Source: Kineobactrum sediminis
Lineage (GTDB): Bacteria > Pseudomonadota > Gammaproteobacteria > Pseudomonadales > Halieaceae
Direction: 5' to 3'
Length of the DNA: 64,000 bases
Assembly (NCBI RefSeq): GCF_002868715.1
Contig: NZ_PKLZ01000001.1
Span: 1 to 64,000 of the forward strand
Numbering within the stretch: the first letter of the stretch is position 1; every line of letters starts with the position of its first letter. The notes under the pieces are model-generated. The model was not told the origin of the DNA, did no database searches, and saw nothing but the letters and a program-made list of their open reading frames with translations. Made by a program: the position numbers and the translations under genes. Shown in pieces: positions 1 to 9,321 of the stretch.

Positions 1-2247
1 AGCTGCGAAGCTAAAGCTGCCCGTGGTAGTTTCACTATCGGCGGCAGCATCCGAGCCCGCGGCCAGACCGGCTTCGGAAACGATTGTGCCACTGTCTTCA
101 ACACTGGCCAGGTTAACAGTGACGTCGCTGTTGCCTAGGCTGACTACCAAAGTGGCTGTAGAACTGTCGCCATCGGCATCACGCAGAGGGTAGGTGAAGG
201 TGTCATCTACGCCACCCGGGGTGCCGGGATCACGCACGTAGCTGTAAGTGCCATCGGCGTCGATGGTGAGTACACCATATTGACCCTGGATGTCCGTGCC
301 AACGGTGGCGGCATCGTTCAGTGCAGTGCCAGTATCGCCAAGCGCGACACCGGCTACCGCTGCGCCATCGGCGCCCTGGATGTCGTTATCCAGGACATTG
401 CCGGAAACGGAATCGAAGGAGTCAGCAGGCACCAAAGCCACATCGTCGGCAGCAGTGGGAACATCATCAACAATGTCGATTACCAGGTTACCCTGTGCTG
501 AATCACCATCAACATCAGTGACCTGAACCCCAAAACGTTCCGCAGCAGAATCGCCTGACGTGCTTTGCTCCAGCGTATAGGTATACCCAATATTGTTGGC
601 GCTGATACTGGTAATGGTCAATGAACCAAAGGTGCCGGTAAACGTCTGGCCGACCGCTGTTACTTGCTGCCCTTCGATATTGATTGTGACAGGTGTATCC
701 GGAGCAATATAAGTTATCACACCGTTCATTGTTGCGCCGCCGGGCTCTGGCGCAGAGCCCTCCGCCAGGCCGGACTCGGAAACCTGGCCACCTGCACCTG
801 CTCCCACAAGTACATCCGCATTAGTTGGGGGCTGCTCAACCGTTCCATCAACTATCGTCACGGTACCTTGTCCGTTGGCAATTGTGGCGCCGCTGGCATT
901 AACCAGATCAACGGTGAATTCTTCGCTGCCCTCGGCAAGAGTATCGGTATTGGTTTGTACGAGAATGGTTGCGCTGGTTTGGCCAGGGCCAAAGGCCACC
1001 GTACCGGTTACCGGATCATAGTCACCACCAACCACGGTAGCCGTGCCATCAAACGAGCCAAACTGAACAGTCACCGGACTGTTAACCGCCGCGGACAAAG
1101 AAAGAGTCAGCTCTGCGATGCCGCCTTCGGTTACTGTGGCATCATTGATGGACACAGTGGGTACAAAATCATCGATGATGGTGATATCAATCTGCTCTGC
1201 CTGCAGATCCGCGCCAACGGGGTTTGACAGGTTTACGGAGAACTGCTCGGTGCCTTCCAGTGCGTCATCTTCGTTGACTTGTATGAAAATACTGGCTGTC
1301 GTCTCGCCGGGAGCAAAAGTGACAGTACCGGCCAGAGCATCAAAGTCTCCGTCCGCTCCTGTAGCGGTGCCGTCAACCGTCTCGAAATCGACGGTTATTG
1401 GCGTTGTGGAGGGCTCGGACAATGTGAATACCACTTCCGCAATTCCACCTTCGACCACATCCTGGGTATTGGCACTGATAATTATCGGGGCCACCGCTTC
1501 GCTTGCAACCGTAACCCTGACAACCGCAGCATCCTGGCTGTTGCCATCGGGCGATGTCGCGGTATAGCTAAAGGAATCTTCTCCTGAAAAACCTTCATTC
1601 GGGGTATACGTTATCGTGTTATCGGCATTCACTGTCACCGAGCCATTGGCGGGACCGCTCACTGCTGTGACAGTGACACCATCTGCGAAGATGTCATTGG
1701 CAAGCACATTGATAATAGTGCTTTGGTCTACCTCTATCGTTACCGCGTCATCAACGGCGTCAACAGAGAGAATCGTATCGCCATCTACGACCTGTGTCGT
1801 CTCTGCTGCTGATGTTTCTGCTGTGAGAGTACTAAACTCATCGGTCTCTTCAACAACACGCCCAAGGCGTACGAAAGAAGAGCCCTCGCCGCCACCGCCT
1901 TCTTGTCCGCCGGCGGCGGTAGCATCAAGCACATCACCGATATCACCGTCACCCTCAAGTGCAGCAAGCAGGGCCTCCACGGTTTCGTCTTCCACTGCGC
2001 TTTCTTCACGACCGGCCGCACGCTCCGCGACAATATCGCGGGTTAGCGTCATTTCGGGAACACCGCTGATCTCGAATGGATTACCGTCCGCAAGAGACAA
2101 TTCCACGGAGCCGCCGTTCGGCGTAACCACGGTTTCGCCTTCCAGCAACACATCTCCCGGTTTGATTTGACGCAATTCACCGTTTGCGCTGCGCGCATAG
2201 GCTGTACCGGTTATTGCCACTACTGTTGCTATTGCTGTATCAGCCAT
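1..2247 (-). CDS. LapA-type giant biofilm adhesin, N-terminal part (cut by window edge)
   Basis: This is the first 749 codons of a very large secreted surface adhesin; the frame is open from the ATG at 2247 to the window edge without a stop. There is no Sec signal peptide. Residues 1 to about 95 resemble the retention module that plugs LapA-type adhesins in the outer-membrane TolC-like pore. A TAAG tetrapeptide at residues 110-113 matches the cleavage motif of the periplasmic protease LapG and is followed by a Gly-rich linker. Then come a cadherin/Big-like domain (about 150-245), two Calx-beta domains (about 250-355 and 356-465, each with a VxEGG opening) and VCBS-like extender repeats. The C-terminal RTX secretion signal should lie beyond position 1. 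The exporter genes lie just upstream on the same strand. Identification is by domain order and the TAAG site; substrate and final length cannot be seen. Confidence 0.88.
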   Translation of the reverse strand, partial: MADTAIATVVAITGTAYARSANGELRQIKPGDVLLEGETVVTPNGGSVELSLADGNPFEISGVPEMTLTRDIVAERAAGREESAVEDETVEALLAALEGDGDIGDVLDATAAGGQEGGGGEGSSFVRLGRVVEETDEFSTLTAETSAAETTQVVDGDTILSVDAVDDAVTIEVDQSTIINVLANDIFADGVTVTAVSGPANGSVTVNADNTITYTPNEGFSGEDSFSYTATSPDGNSQDAAVVRVTVASEAVAPIIISANTQDVVEGGIAEVVFTLSEPSTTPITVDFETVDGTATGADGDFDALAGTVTFAPGETTASIFIQVNEDDALEGTEQFSVNLSNPVGADLQAEQIDITIIDDFVPTVSINDATVTEGGIAELTLSLSAAVNSPVTVQFGSFDGTATVVGGDYDPVTGTVAFGPGQTSATILVQTNTDTLAEGSEEFTVDLVNASGATIANGQGTVTIVDGTVEQPPTNADVLVGAGAGGQVSESGLAEGSAPEPGGATMNGVITYIAPDTPVTINIEGQQVTAVGQTFTGTFGSLTITSISANNIGYTYTLEQSTSGDSAAERFGVQVTDVDGDSAQGNLVIDIVDDVPTAADDVALVPADSFDSVSGNVLDNDIQGADGAAVAGVALGDTGTALNDAATVGTDIQGQYGVLTIDADGTYSYVRDPGTPGGVDDTFTYPLRDADGDSSTATLVVSLGNSDVTVNLASVEDSGTIVSEAGLAAGSDAAADSETTTGSFSFAA

Positions 2248-2319
2248 CTTGTCCGCCCTTGTTATTTAACGCCTGAGACACATTTTCTAAGGCCTCAGCA
2301 CAAAATTTTCAGACGCAAT

Positions 2320-2347
2320 AATACCCTTGCTTCAAAGCAACGGTATT
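2320..2347. promoter_or_regulatory. 13-bp-arm palindrome upstream of the adhesin gene
   Basis: The arms aatacccttgctt and aagcaacggtatt are complementary at 12 of 13 positions around a two-base centre. The site is 73-100 bases upstream of the adhesin ATG and 35 bases past the stop of the LuxR-type gene. No T-run follows on either strand, so an operator or RNA processing hairpin is more likely than a simple terminator. The rest of the 134-base gap shows nothing clear. Confidence 0.4.
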
Positions 2348-2381
2348 GTACTTAAGGACAGGAAAGGTGCAGGACTGTGAG

Positions 2382-3011
2382 TCAGTTCACAGATGTGGCG
2401 GTTGGAACATTATTCATGACCAAAGCCAGCTGTACACGGTCACGCAGATGTAGCTTCTCAAAGATGACCGAAAGATGAGCCTTGACGGTGCGCTCGGTAA
2501 TATCGAGGGTCCCGGCGATTTCACGGTTACTGGCACCCAGGGCCACCTGCTCTGCCACCATTAACTCGCGCGCCGTGAGCGCGTCCAACTCAGGGTGTTC
2601 AGGTGCCAGCCTGGACATTACCCTTAAAGAAACCGACATCAGGCGCTGCACCAGTTCAGGCAACATCCATAGCCCACCATGGGCAACTACCAAGGCAACC
2701 TCGCGTAGCTGTTCAGGCGCAGCTTCCACGTGACAATAACCAACAGCACCTGCATTGAGTGCTTCAAAGGCCTCTGCCTCAGCGGGCGTGGCCGACATCA
2801 CCACGACCCGATAGCCGGATGCCACTACCTCACGCAGACGAGAGAGACGCTGGGCGACATCCAGCCCGGTAATATCAAGCCAAACCACCTGCTGAAGCCG
2901 GGCCGCCTCATCGGGGATGTCCCCAATCAGCGAAAATACCCGTGCGGCTGGAAACGCTTCCCGCCAGCGTGCACGCAGCTTGCCTCCGGACGCTAAAAAC
3001 AGTTGCTCCAT
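2382..3011 (-). CDS. LuxR/NarL-type regulator with degenerate receiver domain
   Basis: A 209-residue DNA-binding regulator. Residues about 1-120 look like a response-regulator receiver fold with an aspartate (D46, in VVWLDI) where the phosphoacceptor would be. The usual N-terminal acidic pair is absent, and the conserved lysine is not seen where it would be expected, near GAVGY. Phosphorylation is therefore doubtful. Residues about 143-200 are a clear GerE/LuxR helix-turn-helix (LTARELMVAEQVALG, then NREIAGTLDITERTVKAHL). Its ATG overlaps the stop of the adaptor gene in an ATGA arrangement, so it is probably translationally coupled to the exporter, and it lies directly before the adhesin gene. 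Control of adhesin expression is the natural inference; target and signal are unknown. Confidence 0.85.
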   Translation of the reverse strand: MEQLFLASGGKLRARWREAFPAARVFSLIGDIPDEAARLQQVVWLDITGLDVAQRLSRLREVVASGYRVVVMSATPAEAEAFEALNAGAVGYCHVEAAPEQLREVALVVAHGGLWMLPELVQRLMSVSLRVMSRLAPEHPELDALTARELMVAEQVALGASNREIAGTLDITERTVKAHLSVIFEKLHLRDRVQLALVMNNVPTATSVN

Positions 3012-4417
3012 CAGCGCTCCGTCAGCGCGTATTGCTTGGCGCGCAATACCGGCTTCATCAGGTAGGCGAGAACGGTTTTTTTGCCGGTAAGAATATCCAC
3101 CTGCACCGTCATGCCGGGAATAATCGGCATATCCTTGCCAAAGCCGACTTCCTTGGTACGCACGTGCACTTCGTAGAAGGGATTACCTTCGTCGTCCATG
3201 ATGGTATCGGCACCGATATGTTCGACTGTGCCCTCCATGCCGCCATAAACCACAAAATCGTAAGCAGTTAGCTTCACCATGGCCTTTTGCCCCGGTATCA
3301 GGAAGGCAATATCCTGGGGACGGATTCGCACCTCTACCAGCAAGGTATCATCCAGCGGCACCACTTCAACGATCTCCTTGCCGGGCAGTACCACGCCACC
3401 AATAGTGTTGTAATACAGGCGTTTGACAGTGCCTTTCACCGGTGAACGCAGTTCGGTTTGCTGGACACGATCACTGAGCCCTATGCCCGCCTCGCGCAAA
3501 CCGTTCATGCGGGCGATGGTATCGGTCAATTCGCCGCGCACTTCGTTCTCGAAATCCACCTCGACTTCGCTGAGCTTCCCACGAGCCTCCTGAATGGCCG
3601 ATTTCAGGCGCTGGATCTGGGCCTGGGTTTGGTCATACTCACCACTGAGTTGATTGACCTCGCGCTCCAGACGCAGAATTTCAACTCTGGAGACTGCGCC
3701 CGAGGAGACCATCGGCCGGGTTACGCCCAGTTCCTGTCGGGTAAGATCCAGGGAGACCGACATCTGCCGCGAGCGCGCATTCATTTCCGCCAGTTCCTGC
3801 TGGCGCTGTTCCAGTTGTTCGCCGGCAATCTGCTGCTGCAACAGGAGCTGGGCCTTGCTCGATTCAAACAGGGCCTTTTCCTGGTCAACAATCTGTCCTA
3901 CCTGCTCCAGCCATTCGGGGGCCGGTATAAATTCAACCCCCGCCAGCATTGCACCCAGGCGCTCGGCGCGAACCGACAGCGCCTGGAATTCAGCCTGGTT
4001 TTCGCGCAAGTTGGATTCCGAACGGGTCTGGTCGAGCCTTACCAGCAATTGTCCGGCTTCCACGATGTCGCCGGCACGGACATTGATTTCCGTTACCACG
4101 CCACCGTCCTGGGACTGCATGATCTGAATCTGCTGCGAGGGAATTACCCTGCCGTCCCCGCGAGTTACCTCGTCAACTGTTGCCAGCGCAGCCCATATCA
4201 GTAGCGCCAGAACTATTACACCGACTATATAAAGCAGCTTTCGGGCCCGCAGGGGCTGTTGTTCCAGATACGCGCTGTGGGCATTGTGCTCCCAGTTGCC
4301 CGGCGTATCCGCCGTGTCCTTGAGCCAGGGCGCAAAGATGAAGTCTGCCAGGTGCCGCTTCCGTGGCTCATTTGCCGGCGCCTCGGGCTCGCTTGCGACC
4401 ACCGGATAGTCGCTCAT
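3011..4417 (-). CDS. lapC: Type I secretion periplasmic adaptor (HlyD/LapC family)
   Basis: A 468-residue membrane-fusion protein that joins the inner-membrane ABC exporter to an outer-membrane TolC-type channel. It has a cytoplasmic N-terminus, one transmembrane segment at about residues 62-80 (LLYIVGVIVLALLIWAALA), a lipoyl/barrel-sandwich half (VVTEINVRAGDIVEAGQLL), a long Gln/Glu-rich coiled coil (about 150-290) and a C-terminal beta-barrel ending with the GMTVQVDILTGKKTVLAYL type motif of HlyD-family adaptors. Its start overlaps the end of the ABC gene by ATGA and its stop overlaps the LuxR-type gene. The outer-membrane partner (LapE/TolC) is not in this window. Confidence 0.93.
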   Translation of the reverse strand: MSDYPVVASEPEAPANEPRKRHLADFIFAPWLKDTADTPGNWEHNAHSAYLEQQPLRARKLLYIVGVIVLALLIWAALATVDEVTRGDGRVIPSQQIQIMQSQDGGVVTEINVRAGDIVEAGQLLVRLDQTRSESNLRENQAEFQALSVRAERLGAMLAGVEFIPAPEWLEQVGQIVDQEKALFESSKAQLLLQQQIAGEQLEQRQQELAEMNARSRQMSVSLDLTRQELGVTRPMVSSGAVSRVEILRLEREVNQLSGEYDQTQAQIQRLKSAIQEARGKLSEVEVDFENEVRGELTDTIARMNGLREAGIGLSDRVQQTELRSPVKGTVKRLYYNTIGGVVLPGKEIVEVVPLDDTLLVEVRIRPQDIAFLIPGQKAMVKLTAYDFVVYGGMEGTVEHIGADTIMDDEGNPFYEVHVRTKEVGFGKDMPIIPGMTVQVDILTGKKTVLAYLMKPVLRAKQYALTER

Positions 4418-6540
4418 TTAACAGCCCCTATCTTGCCCTGTTGCAGCGCCTGGACGACGCTGTCGCGGGGACCGTCGGCAACCAGCTTGCCGTTGTCGAT
4501 AACAATAATGCGATCGACCATCTCCAGAAGTGAGTTACGGTGGGTCACCACCAGCCAGGTACGCCCCTGAACATATTCCTGGAGCTGTTTTTTTACAGCC
4601 ACCTCAGTGGAGTGGTCCATGGAACCGGTGGGTTCATCCATCAATAAAATAGGCGGGTCGCTCACCACCGCCCGGGCCAGGGCCACGCACTTGCGCTGGC
4701 CCCCAGAGAGAGAGTCGCCGCGCTCACCCACCAGCATGTCGAAGCCTTTCGGGTGGCGGTTTATGTAGTCCGACAGGCTGGCGATCTCCGCCGCACGCAC
4801 CAGTGCGGCGTCACTGACATTGGCGTGTGCCAGGGTGATATTGTCGCGCAGGCTGCCGTAGAAGAGGGTCACATCCTGGGGGACGTAGCCGACCCTTGAG
4901 CGAAGTTCGCTGGGATCCAGCTGGCGCAGGTCAATACCATCTATCATGATGGCACCGGAGGTCGGTTGGTAAAGCCCCATAATCAGTTTTTGCAGCGTGG
5001 ACTTGCCAGAGCCTACACGGCCCAGGATTGCCACCTTCTCTCCCGGCTTGATCCGGAAAGAGACATTACTGAGTGACTCCATTTCACTGCCAGGGTAGGC
5101 AAAGGAGACCTGACGGAACTCAATATCCCCCTCGAACATCTCCCGGGACAGCAACTGCGCACCCTCGGGCCGCTCCATGGGCTTTTCCATCACTTCATCC
5201 AGTGATTTGAGGGCAATTTCGGCGTTGTGGTAGGACGTGATAAGACCCGCAACCTGGCCAAACGGTGCCATCGCCCGAGCGCTGAGCATGGTACAGGCGA
5301 TGAGGCCACCCATGCTCAACTCGCCGGCGGTAATCAGGTAGACCCCGGTTATGATCACGAACATGGTCACCATCTGTGCGGCCCACTGGGTGACGTTGAT
5401 AGTGGAGTTGGAGACCAGGCGTAGCTGTACCCCGACATGAGCGAGGAAGGCGGTAGTCTCCTCCCACTTGCGCTGCATTTTTGATTCGGCGCCCATCGCC
5501 TTGATGGTGTCGAGGCCCACCAGGCTTTCGATCAGCGTGGAGTTACGCAGGGCGCTGGCGCGATAGGTACTCTCGGACAAATCGCGCAACTTGCCCTGGG
5601 TGGCGAGGGCATAACCCAGAACAATGCACAGACCCAGCCCGAGTGGAATCAGGATCGGCCACGCTATCCAGCCAATAACCAGAATGAAAATCAGTGCGAA
5701 GGGCACATCAATCAATGTGGTGACCGATGCCGAAGTAATAAAGTCGCGCACGGTTTCAAAGGAGCGCAGGTTCACTGCATAGGAGCCCACCGACAGGGCG
5801 CGATGCTCCAGTCTGGAGCCCAGTACCCGCTCCATGATCTGTCCCGATAGCTGTATATCCACCCGCCGGCTTGCCAGGTCAAGAAAATAGCCGCGCATGG
5901 TCCGCAGGGAAATATCCGCAAGCAGGATAATGATGACGCCGGCCGCCAGCATCCACAGGGTTTCTACCGCATAATTCGGTACCACCCGGTCATACACATT
6001 CATGGTGAACAATGGCAGCGCCAGGGCAAACAGGTTGATAAAAAAGGCAGCAATCAGCACATCCCGGTACACCGGTGTGTTGGCCCGAATGGCGTCCCAG
6101 AACCAGTGGCCGCGTTCGGAGGTGCCGGTGCGCGGGGCGCGCTTATCAAAGCGAAAACGCGGACGGCAGACGATGATGCTGCCGGTTTCCTCTGCCAGCA
6201 ATTGCTCAATGGGTACGTCAACTGCCGCCTCATTGAGCTCGGGATAGATAACGGTGCCGGTTTTGCCATCATCGCTCCACGCCATCAGGAGGCAGGAGCG
6301 ATCGCCCTTGAGCAGCACTACCGCGGGCAACAGGGCCGGCTCGGCCTCGCGTGCACTGCGTGGCAGGATCCGGCTCACCAGTCCGGCGCGACGCGCTGCG
6401 CGCTCAAATAAAGCCGGTGTTAACAGCCCGTTCTCCAGGGGCAACCCACCGGAGAGCGCCTCGGCTGTGGAGGCACTGCCATGGTAGCGGCACAGAGCCA
6501 GCAGACTTTGCAAAAGTGAATCGTTGGTGCTGACACTCAT
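4414..6540 (-). CDS. lapB: Type I secretion ABC transporter, permease/ATPase (LapB family)
   Basis: A 708-residue fused exporter that energises secretion of the adhesin. Residues about 1-130 form a C39-peptidase-like domain without the catalytic Cys motif, as in LapB/HlyB-type proteins that do not cleave a leader. Six transmembrane helices follow (about 160-440), then the ATPase with Walker A GRVGSGKST, signature LSGGQRKCVALARA, Walker B PPILLMDEPTGSMD and the switch histidine in VVTHRNS. It is the first gene of the operon exporter-adaptor-regulator-adhesin, all on the minus strand. The 154-base gap before it (6541-6694) must hold the promoter, but I could not pick out convincing boxes. Confidence 0.93.
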   Translation of the reverse strand: MSVSTNDSLLQSLLALCRYHGSASTAEALSGGLPLENGLLTPALFERAARRAGLVSRILPRSAREAEPALLPAVVLLKGDRSCLLMAWSDDGKTGTVIYPELNEAAVDVPIEQLLAEETGSIIVCRPRFRFDKRAPRTGTSERGHWFWDAIRANTPVYRDVLIAAFFINLFALALPLFTMNVYDRVVPNYAVETLWMLAAGVIIILLADISLRTMRGYFLDLASRRVDIQLSGQIMERVLGSRLEHRALSVGSYAVNLRSFETVRDFITSASVTTLIDVPFALIFILVIGWIAWPILIPLGLGLCIVLGYALATQGKLRDLSESTYRASALRNSTLIESLVGLDTIKAMGAESKMQRKWEETTAFLAHVGVQLRLVSNSTINVTQWAAQMVTMFVIITGVYLITAGELSMGGLIACTMLSARAMAPFGQVAGLITSYHNAEIALKSLDEVMEKPMERPEGAQLLSREMFEGDIEFRQVSFAYPGSEMESLSNVSFRIKPGEKVAILGRVGSGKSTLQKLIMGLYQPTSGAIMIDGIDLRQLDPSELRSRVGYVPQDVTLFYGSLRDNITLAHANVSDAALVRAAEIASLSDYINRHPKGFDMLVGERGDSLSGGQRKCVALARAVVSDPPILLMDEPTGSMDHSTEVAVKKQLQEYVQGRTWLVVTHRNSLLEMVDRIIVIDNGKLVADGPRDSVVQALQQGKIGAVK

Positions 6541-6694
6541 TTCAGGCGATAACCCCTGTGCCTTGTTTCAGGCACGTTATACGTACACAGTGGCTAAGCT
6601 ACTGAATAACGTCACATTTATCTAAGCGAGAGGGTACGCCAGAAGCCCGCAAAATACCATGCAGGGAGTGTGCGCCACGTCACATCATCTCGCT

Positions 6695-7744
6695 TTATGA
6701 CCGCCCCGGAGTGCCCCGCCGCAGCAAAAACACGGCATATAAGGTCACTGCCAGCAGCAGCATCGCGCCCCCCTGATGCGCAGCTCCCAGAATGACGGGC
6801 ACGTGGTGCAACAAGGTATTGATGCCGATAATCACCTGCAGCCAAAGCACTACCAGCAATAATACCGCCGTTACCCGGGCCCGGTTACCAAGGCCGGTAC
6901 GCCACAGTTTTATCGCGAATATGTGTAACAACACAAACAATAAGTACGCGAAAATACGATGATTGAACTGGATGGTAGTAATATCCTCGAAGGCATCAAG
7001 CCAGGCCGGGTCGCCGGAGTAGAGCCCGGGAGGGATAAAGGAGGGTCCCATTAGGGGCCAGGTGCTGTAGGCAAACCCGGCATTGGTGCCAGCGACGAGG
7101 GCGCCCGAGAGGATCATCAGATATACCAGCCCGAGCATGACCAGTCCCCAACGGGCCAATGGGTGCGGCGTCGAGCCCTTGGCGGGACGGCCTGCCAGCA
7201 GCTCAAAAATCAACCAAAGCATGAAGGCAAAGATCAGGGCTGCAAGCCCAAGGTGCGCGGCCAACCGGTACTGACTGACATAGGGAACGTCCACCAGGCC
7301 GCTCTTGACCATGTACCAGCCGAGAAGTCCCTGGCAAGCGCCGAGTAGAAACAACAGCCACAACTTGGGCATGAGGCCACTGCGCACCCGTCCCCGCAGG
7401 CCAAAATAAAGCATGGGGAAAAAGAACAGCACGCCAATAAGACGTCCCAGCACACGGTGCAGGTATTCATACATGAAGATGGTCTTGAACGCATCCAGCG
7501 ACATGCCGCGATTGATCTGCAGGTACTCGGGTGATTGGCGGTATTTCTCGAACACCTCCAGCCAGGCCTCTTCCGTCAGGGGCGGAATGATGCCCATCAG
7601 CGGGCGCCATTCAACCATCGAAAGTCCGGAATCGGTCAGCCGGGTGACCCCGCCCAGGATAATCATCCCAAAAATAACAACGGCGCACAAAATCAGCCAG
7701 GTGGCTACCTGGCGGTCGTAATTGGTCTGTCTGAGAATTGCCAT
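6695..7744 (-). CDS. ctaA: Heme A synthase, COX15/CtaA family
   Basis: An integral membrane enzyme that oxidises the C8 methyl of heme O to make heme A for aa3-type cytochrome oxidases. The sequence has about eight hydrophobic segments, the family motif GGVTRLTDSGLSM near the N-terminus, and conserved histidines in EYLHRVLGR, RLAAHLGLA, FNHRIFAY and LGAAHQGGA that ligate heme. The length of about 349 residues suits the COX15 type. The frame extends upstream to an ATG at 7762 and a TTG at 7780; none of the starts has a strong ribosome-binding site, and 7744 is chosen because the protein then begins close to the first helix. No oxidase subunits lie alongside, so it appears detached from the usual cluster. 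Confidence 0.9.
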   Translation of the reverse strand: MAILRQTNYDRQVATWLILCAVVIFGMIILGGVTRLTDSGLSMVEWRPLMGIIPPLTEEAWLEVFEKYRQSPEYLQINRGMSLDAFKTIFMYEYLHRVLGRLIGVLFFFPMLYFGLRGRVRSGLMPKLWLLFLLGACQGLLGWYMVKSGLVDVPYVSQYRLAAHLGLAALIFAFMLWLIFELLAGRPAKGSTPHPLARWGLVMLGLVYLMILSGALVAGTNAGFAYSTWPLMGPSFIPPGLYSGDPAWLDAFEDITTIQFNHRIFAYLLFVLLHIFAIKLWRTGLGNRARVTAVLLLVVLWLQVIIGINTLLHHVPVILGAAHQGGAMLLLAVTLYAVFLLRRGTPGRS

Positions 7745-7828
7745 ATCGCTACAACGGCCCATGTAAAAAAGAGGGCGCAATGATAACCGAATCCGGGCGC
7801 AATGGTGTGGCTGCGCAAGCGTGTGGGG

Positions 7829-8485
7829 CTAAAAAACCATCTCCGGCACCACTTCGGGCACCACCATCTCACCGGCAGTAAGTCGCACAATCTCGTCGAC
7901 GCTAACGCCGGGGGCGCGCTCCCTGAGCCAGAACCTGCCGTCGGCGATCTCGATGTAGGCGAGATCAGTGACGACCTTGCGGATACAGCCAAAGCCGGTG
8001 AGTGGCAATGTGCACCGGGGTAGAAGTTTTGATTCCCCATGCTTGGAGGCGTGAGTCATGGTCACAATGATGTTATCTGCCCCTGCCACCAGGTCCATGG
8101 CACCACCCATGCCCTTGATCAGCTTTCCCGGAATCATGTAGGAGGCGATGCTGCCCTCCACATCAACCTCGAAGGCACCGAGTACGGTGAGATCCACATG
8201 GCCGCCACGAATCATGGCGAAAGACTCCGCGGAAGAGAAAATCGATGCGCCCTTGATGGCGGTAACAGTCTGCTTGCCGGCATTCACCATATCCGCGTCT
8301 ACCTGCTCTTCGGTGGGAAAGGGCCCCATCCCCAGCAGGCCATTCTCCGATTGCAGCATGACCTCCACACCCTCGGGAATGTAGTTCGCCACCAGGGTCG
8401 GAATGCCAATCCCCAGGTTAACGTAGTAGCCATCCTCAAGCTCGCGCGCAACGCGCTGAGCCAGTTGTTCACGGGATAATGCCAT
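7829..8485 (-). CDS. scoB: 3-oxoacid CoA-transferase, subunit B
   Basis: The beta subunit (218 residues) of a class I CoA-transferase that moves CoA from succinyl-CoA or another donor to a 3-oxoacid such as acetoacetate. The active-site glutamate is E47 in the motif SENGLLGMGP, which is diagnostic for this subunit. A ribosome-binding site GGGAG lies eight bases before the ATG. It follows the A-subunit gene by 14 bases, so the two form an operon. A divergent LysR-type regulator lies next to the pair. The exact acid substrate (acetoacetate, 3-oxoadipate or another) cannot be decided from sequence alone. Confidence 0.93.
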   Translation of the reverse strand: MALSREQLAQRVARELEDGYYVNLGIGIPTLVANYIPEGVEVMLQSENGLLGMGPFPTEEQVDADMVNAGKQTVTAIKGASIFSSAESFAMIRGGHVDLTVLGAFEVDVEGSIASYMIPGKLIKGMGGAMDLVAGADNIIVTMTHASKHGESKLLPRCTLPLTGFGCIRKVVTDLAYIEIADGRFWLRERAPGVSVDEIVRLTAGEMVVPEVVPEMVF

Positions 8486-8499
8486 GGTCTGTGCTCCCT

Positions 8500-9201
8500 T
8501 CAGCCTTCGCGTACGGTGCGTTTTTCAATGCGTTTTTCGAAATGTCCCTGGATCAACCGGTCAATGTAGATCCCGGGGGTATGCACCTGGCTCGGCTCCA
8601 GTTCGCCCGGCTCGACAATCTCCTCAACTTCAGCCACCGTGATTTTGCCGGCGGTTGCCACCATGGGATTGAAGTTTTGTGCCGCATGGCGATATATGAG
8701 ATTACCGAAGCGGTCGCCCTTCCAGGCCTTGACGATGGCGAAGTCACCCACAATCGCCTCTTCCATAATATAGTGGCGGCCATTGAACACCCGGGACTCC
8801 TTGCCCTCACCCACCGGGGTGCCATAACCGGTTGCAGTGAAAAAGGCGGGAATGCCGGCACCACCGGCGCGCATTTTTTCCGCCAGCGTACCCTGCGGAG
8901 TGAGTTCCACCTCGAGGATACCGGCCAGCAGCTGTTCCTCGAACAGCTTGTTCTCGCCAACGTAGGAGGACACCATTTTGCGGATCTGCCGGTCTTCCAG
9001 CAGTACACCCAGGCCAAAACCGTCGACACCACAGTTATTGGATACCACTGTCAGGTCGCGGGTACCCTTGCGCCTGATCTCGTTGATCAGGTTCTCTGGA
9101 ATGCCGCACAGACCAAAGCCCCCCGCAAGCACGGTCATACCGTCCTCAAGGCCCACCATGGCCTCGGCATAATTTGCTACGACCTTGTCAAAACCGGCCA
9201 T
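8500..9201 (-). CDS. scoA: 3-oxoacid CoA-transferase, subunit A
   Basis: The alpha subunit (233 residues) of the same heterodimeric CoA-transferase. Visible family motifs are [13 protein letters not shown] near residue 30 and [11 protein letters not shown] near residue 58, the Gly-rich CoA-binding part. GGAG stands at a good distance before the ATG at 9201. Together with subunit B it would let the cell use ketone bodies or related 3-oxoacids. It is transcribed away from the LysR-type gene that starts at 9322, the usual arrangement for a regulator and its target operon. Confidence 0.93.
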   Translation of the reverse strand: MAGFDKVVANYAEAMVGLEDGMTVLAGGFGLCGIPENLINEIRRKGTRDLTVVSNNCGVDGFGLGVLLEDRQIRKMVSSYVGENKLFEEQLLAGILEVELTPQGTLAEKMRAGGAGIPAFFTATGYGTPVGEGKESRVFNGRHYIMEEAIVGDFAIVKAWKGDRFGNLIYRHAAQNFNPMVATAGKITVAEVEEIVEPGELEPSQVHTPGIYIDRLIQGHFEKRIEKRTVREG

Positions 9202-9252
9202 TTGTATTCTCCATCATCACGGATGCTGAACCGCCAGCTTCCTACAGTCTGT

Positions 9253-9269
9253 TATATTTAACAAATATA
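9253..9269. promoter_or_regulatory. Candidate LysR-type operator in the divergent scoA/lysR gap
   Basis: The 120-base gap between the divergent scoA and LysR-type genes is very AT-rich compared with its surroundings. It contains a perfect inverted repeat tatattt-aac-aaatata with the T-N11-A spacing typical of LysR boxes (T at 9255, A at 9267). A second AT-rich block continues to about 9300 and could hold the promoters of both transcripts. This is pattern recognition only. Confidence 0.45.
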
Positions 9270-9321
9270 TTTATTTTACGAATTAATCTAAAATATTTAT
9301 CAATTACGCGCAGGAAATGTC

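Noticed and set aside
664-1227. Plus-strand open frames across 280-2170
   Set aside because: They oppose the continuous minus-strand adhesin frame, which shows Calx-beta and extender repeats; the plus frames have no motifs.
8500-9261. Plus-strand open frame of 260 residues opposite scoA
   Set aside because: Antisense to a CoA-transferase subunit with clear family motifs and a ribosome-binding site.
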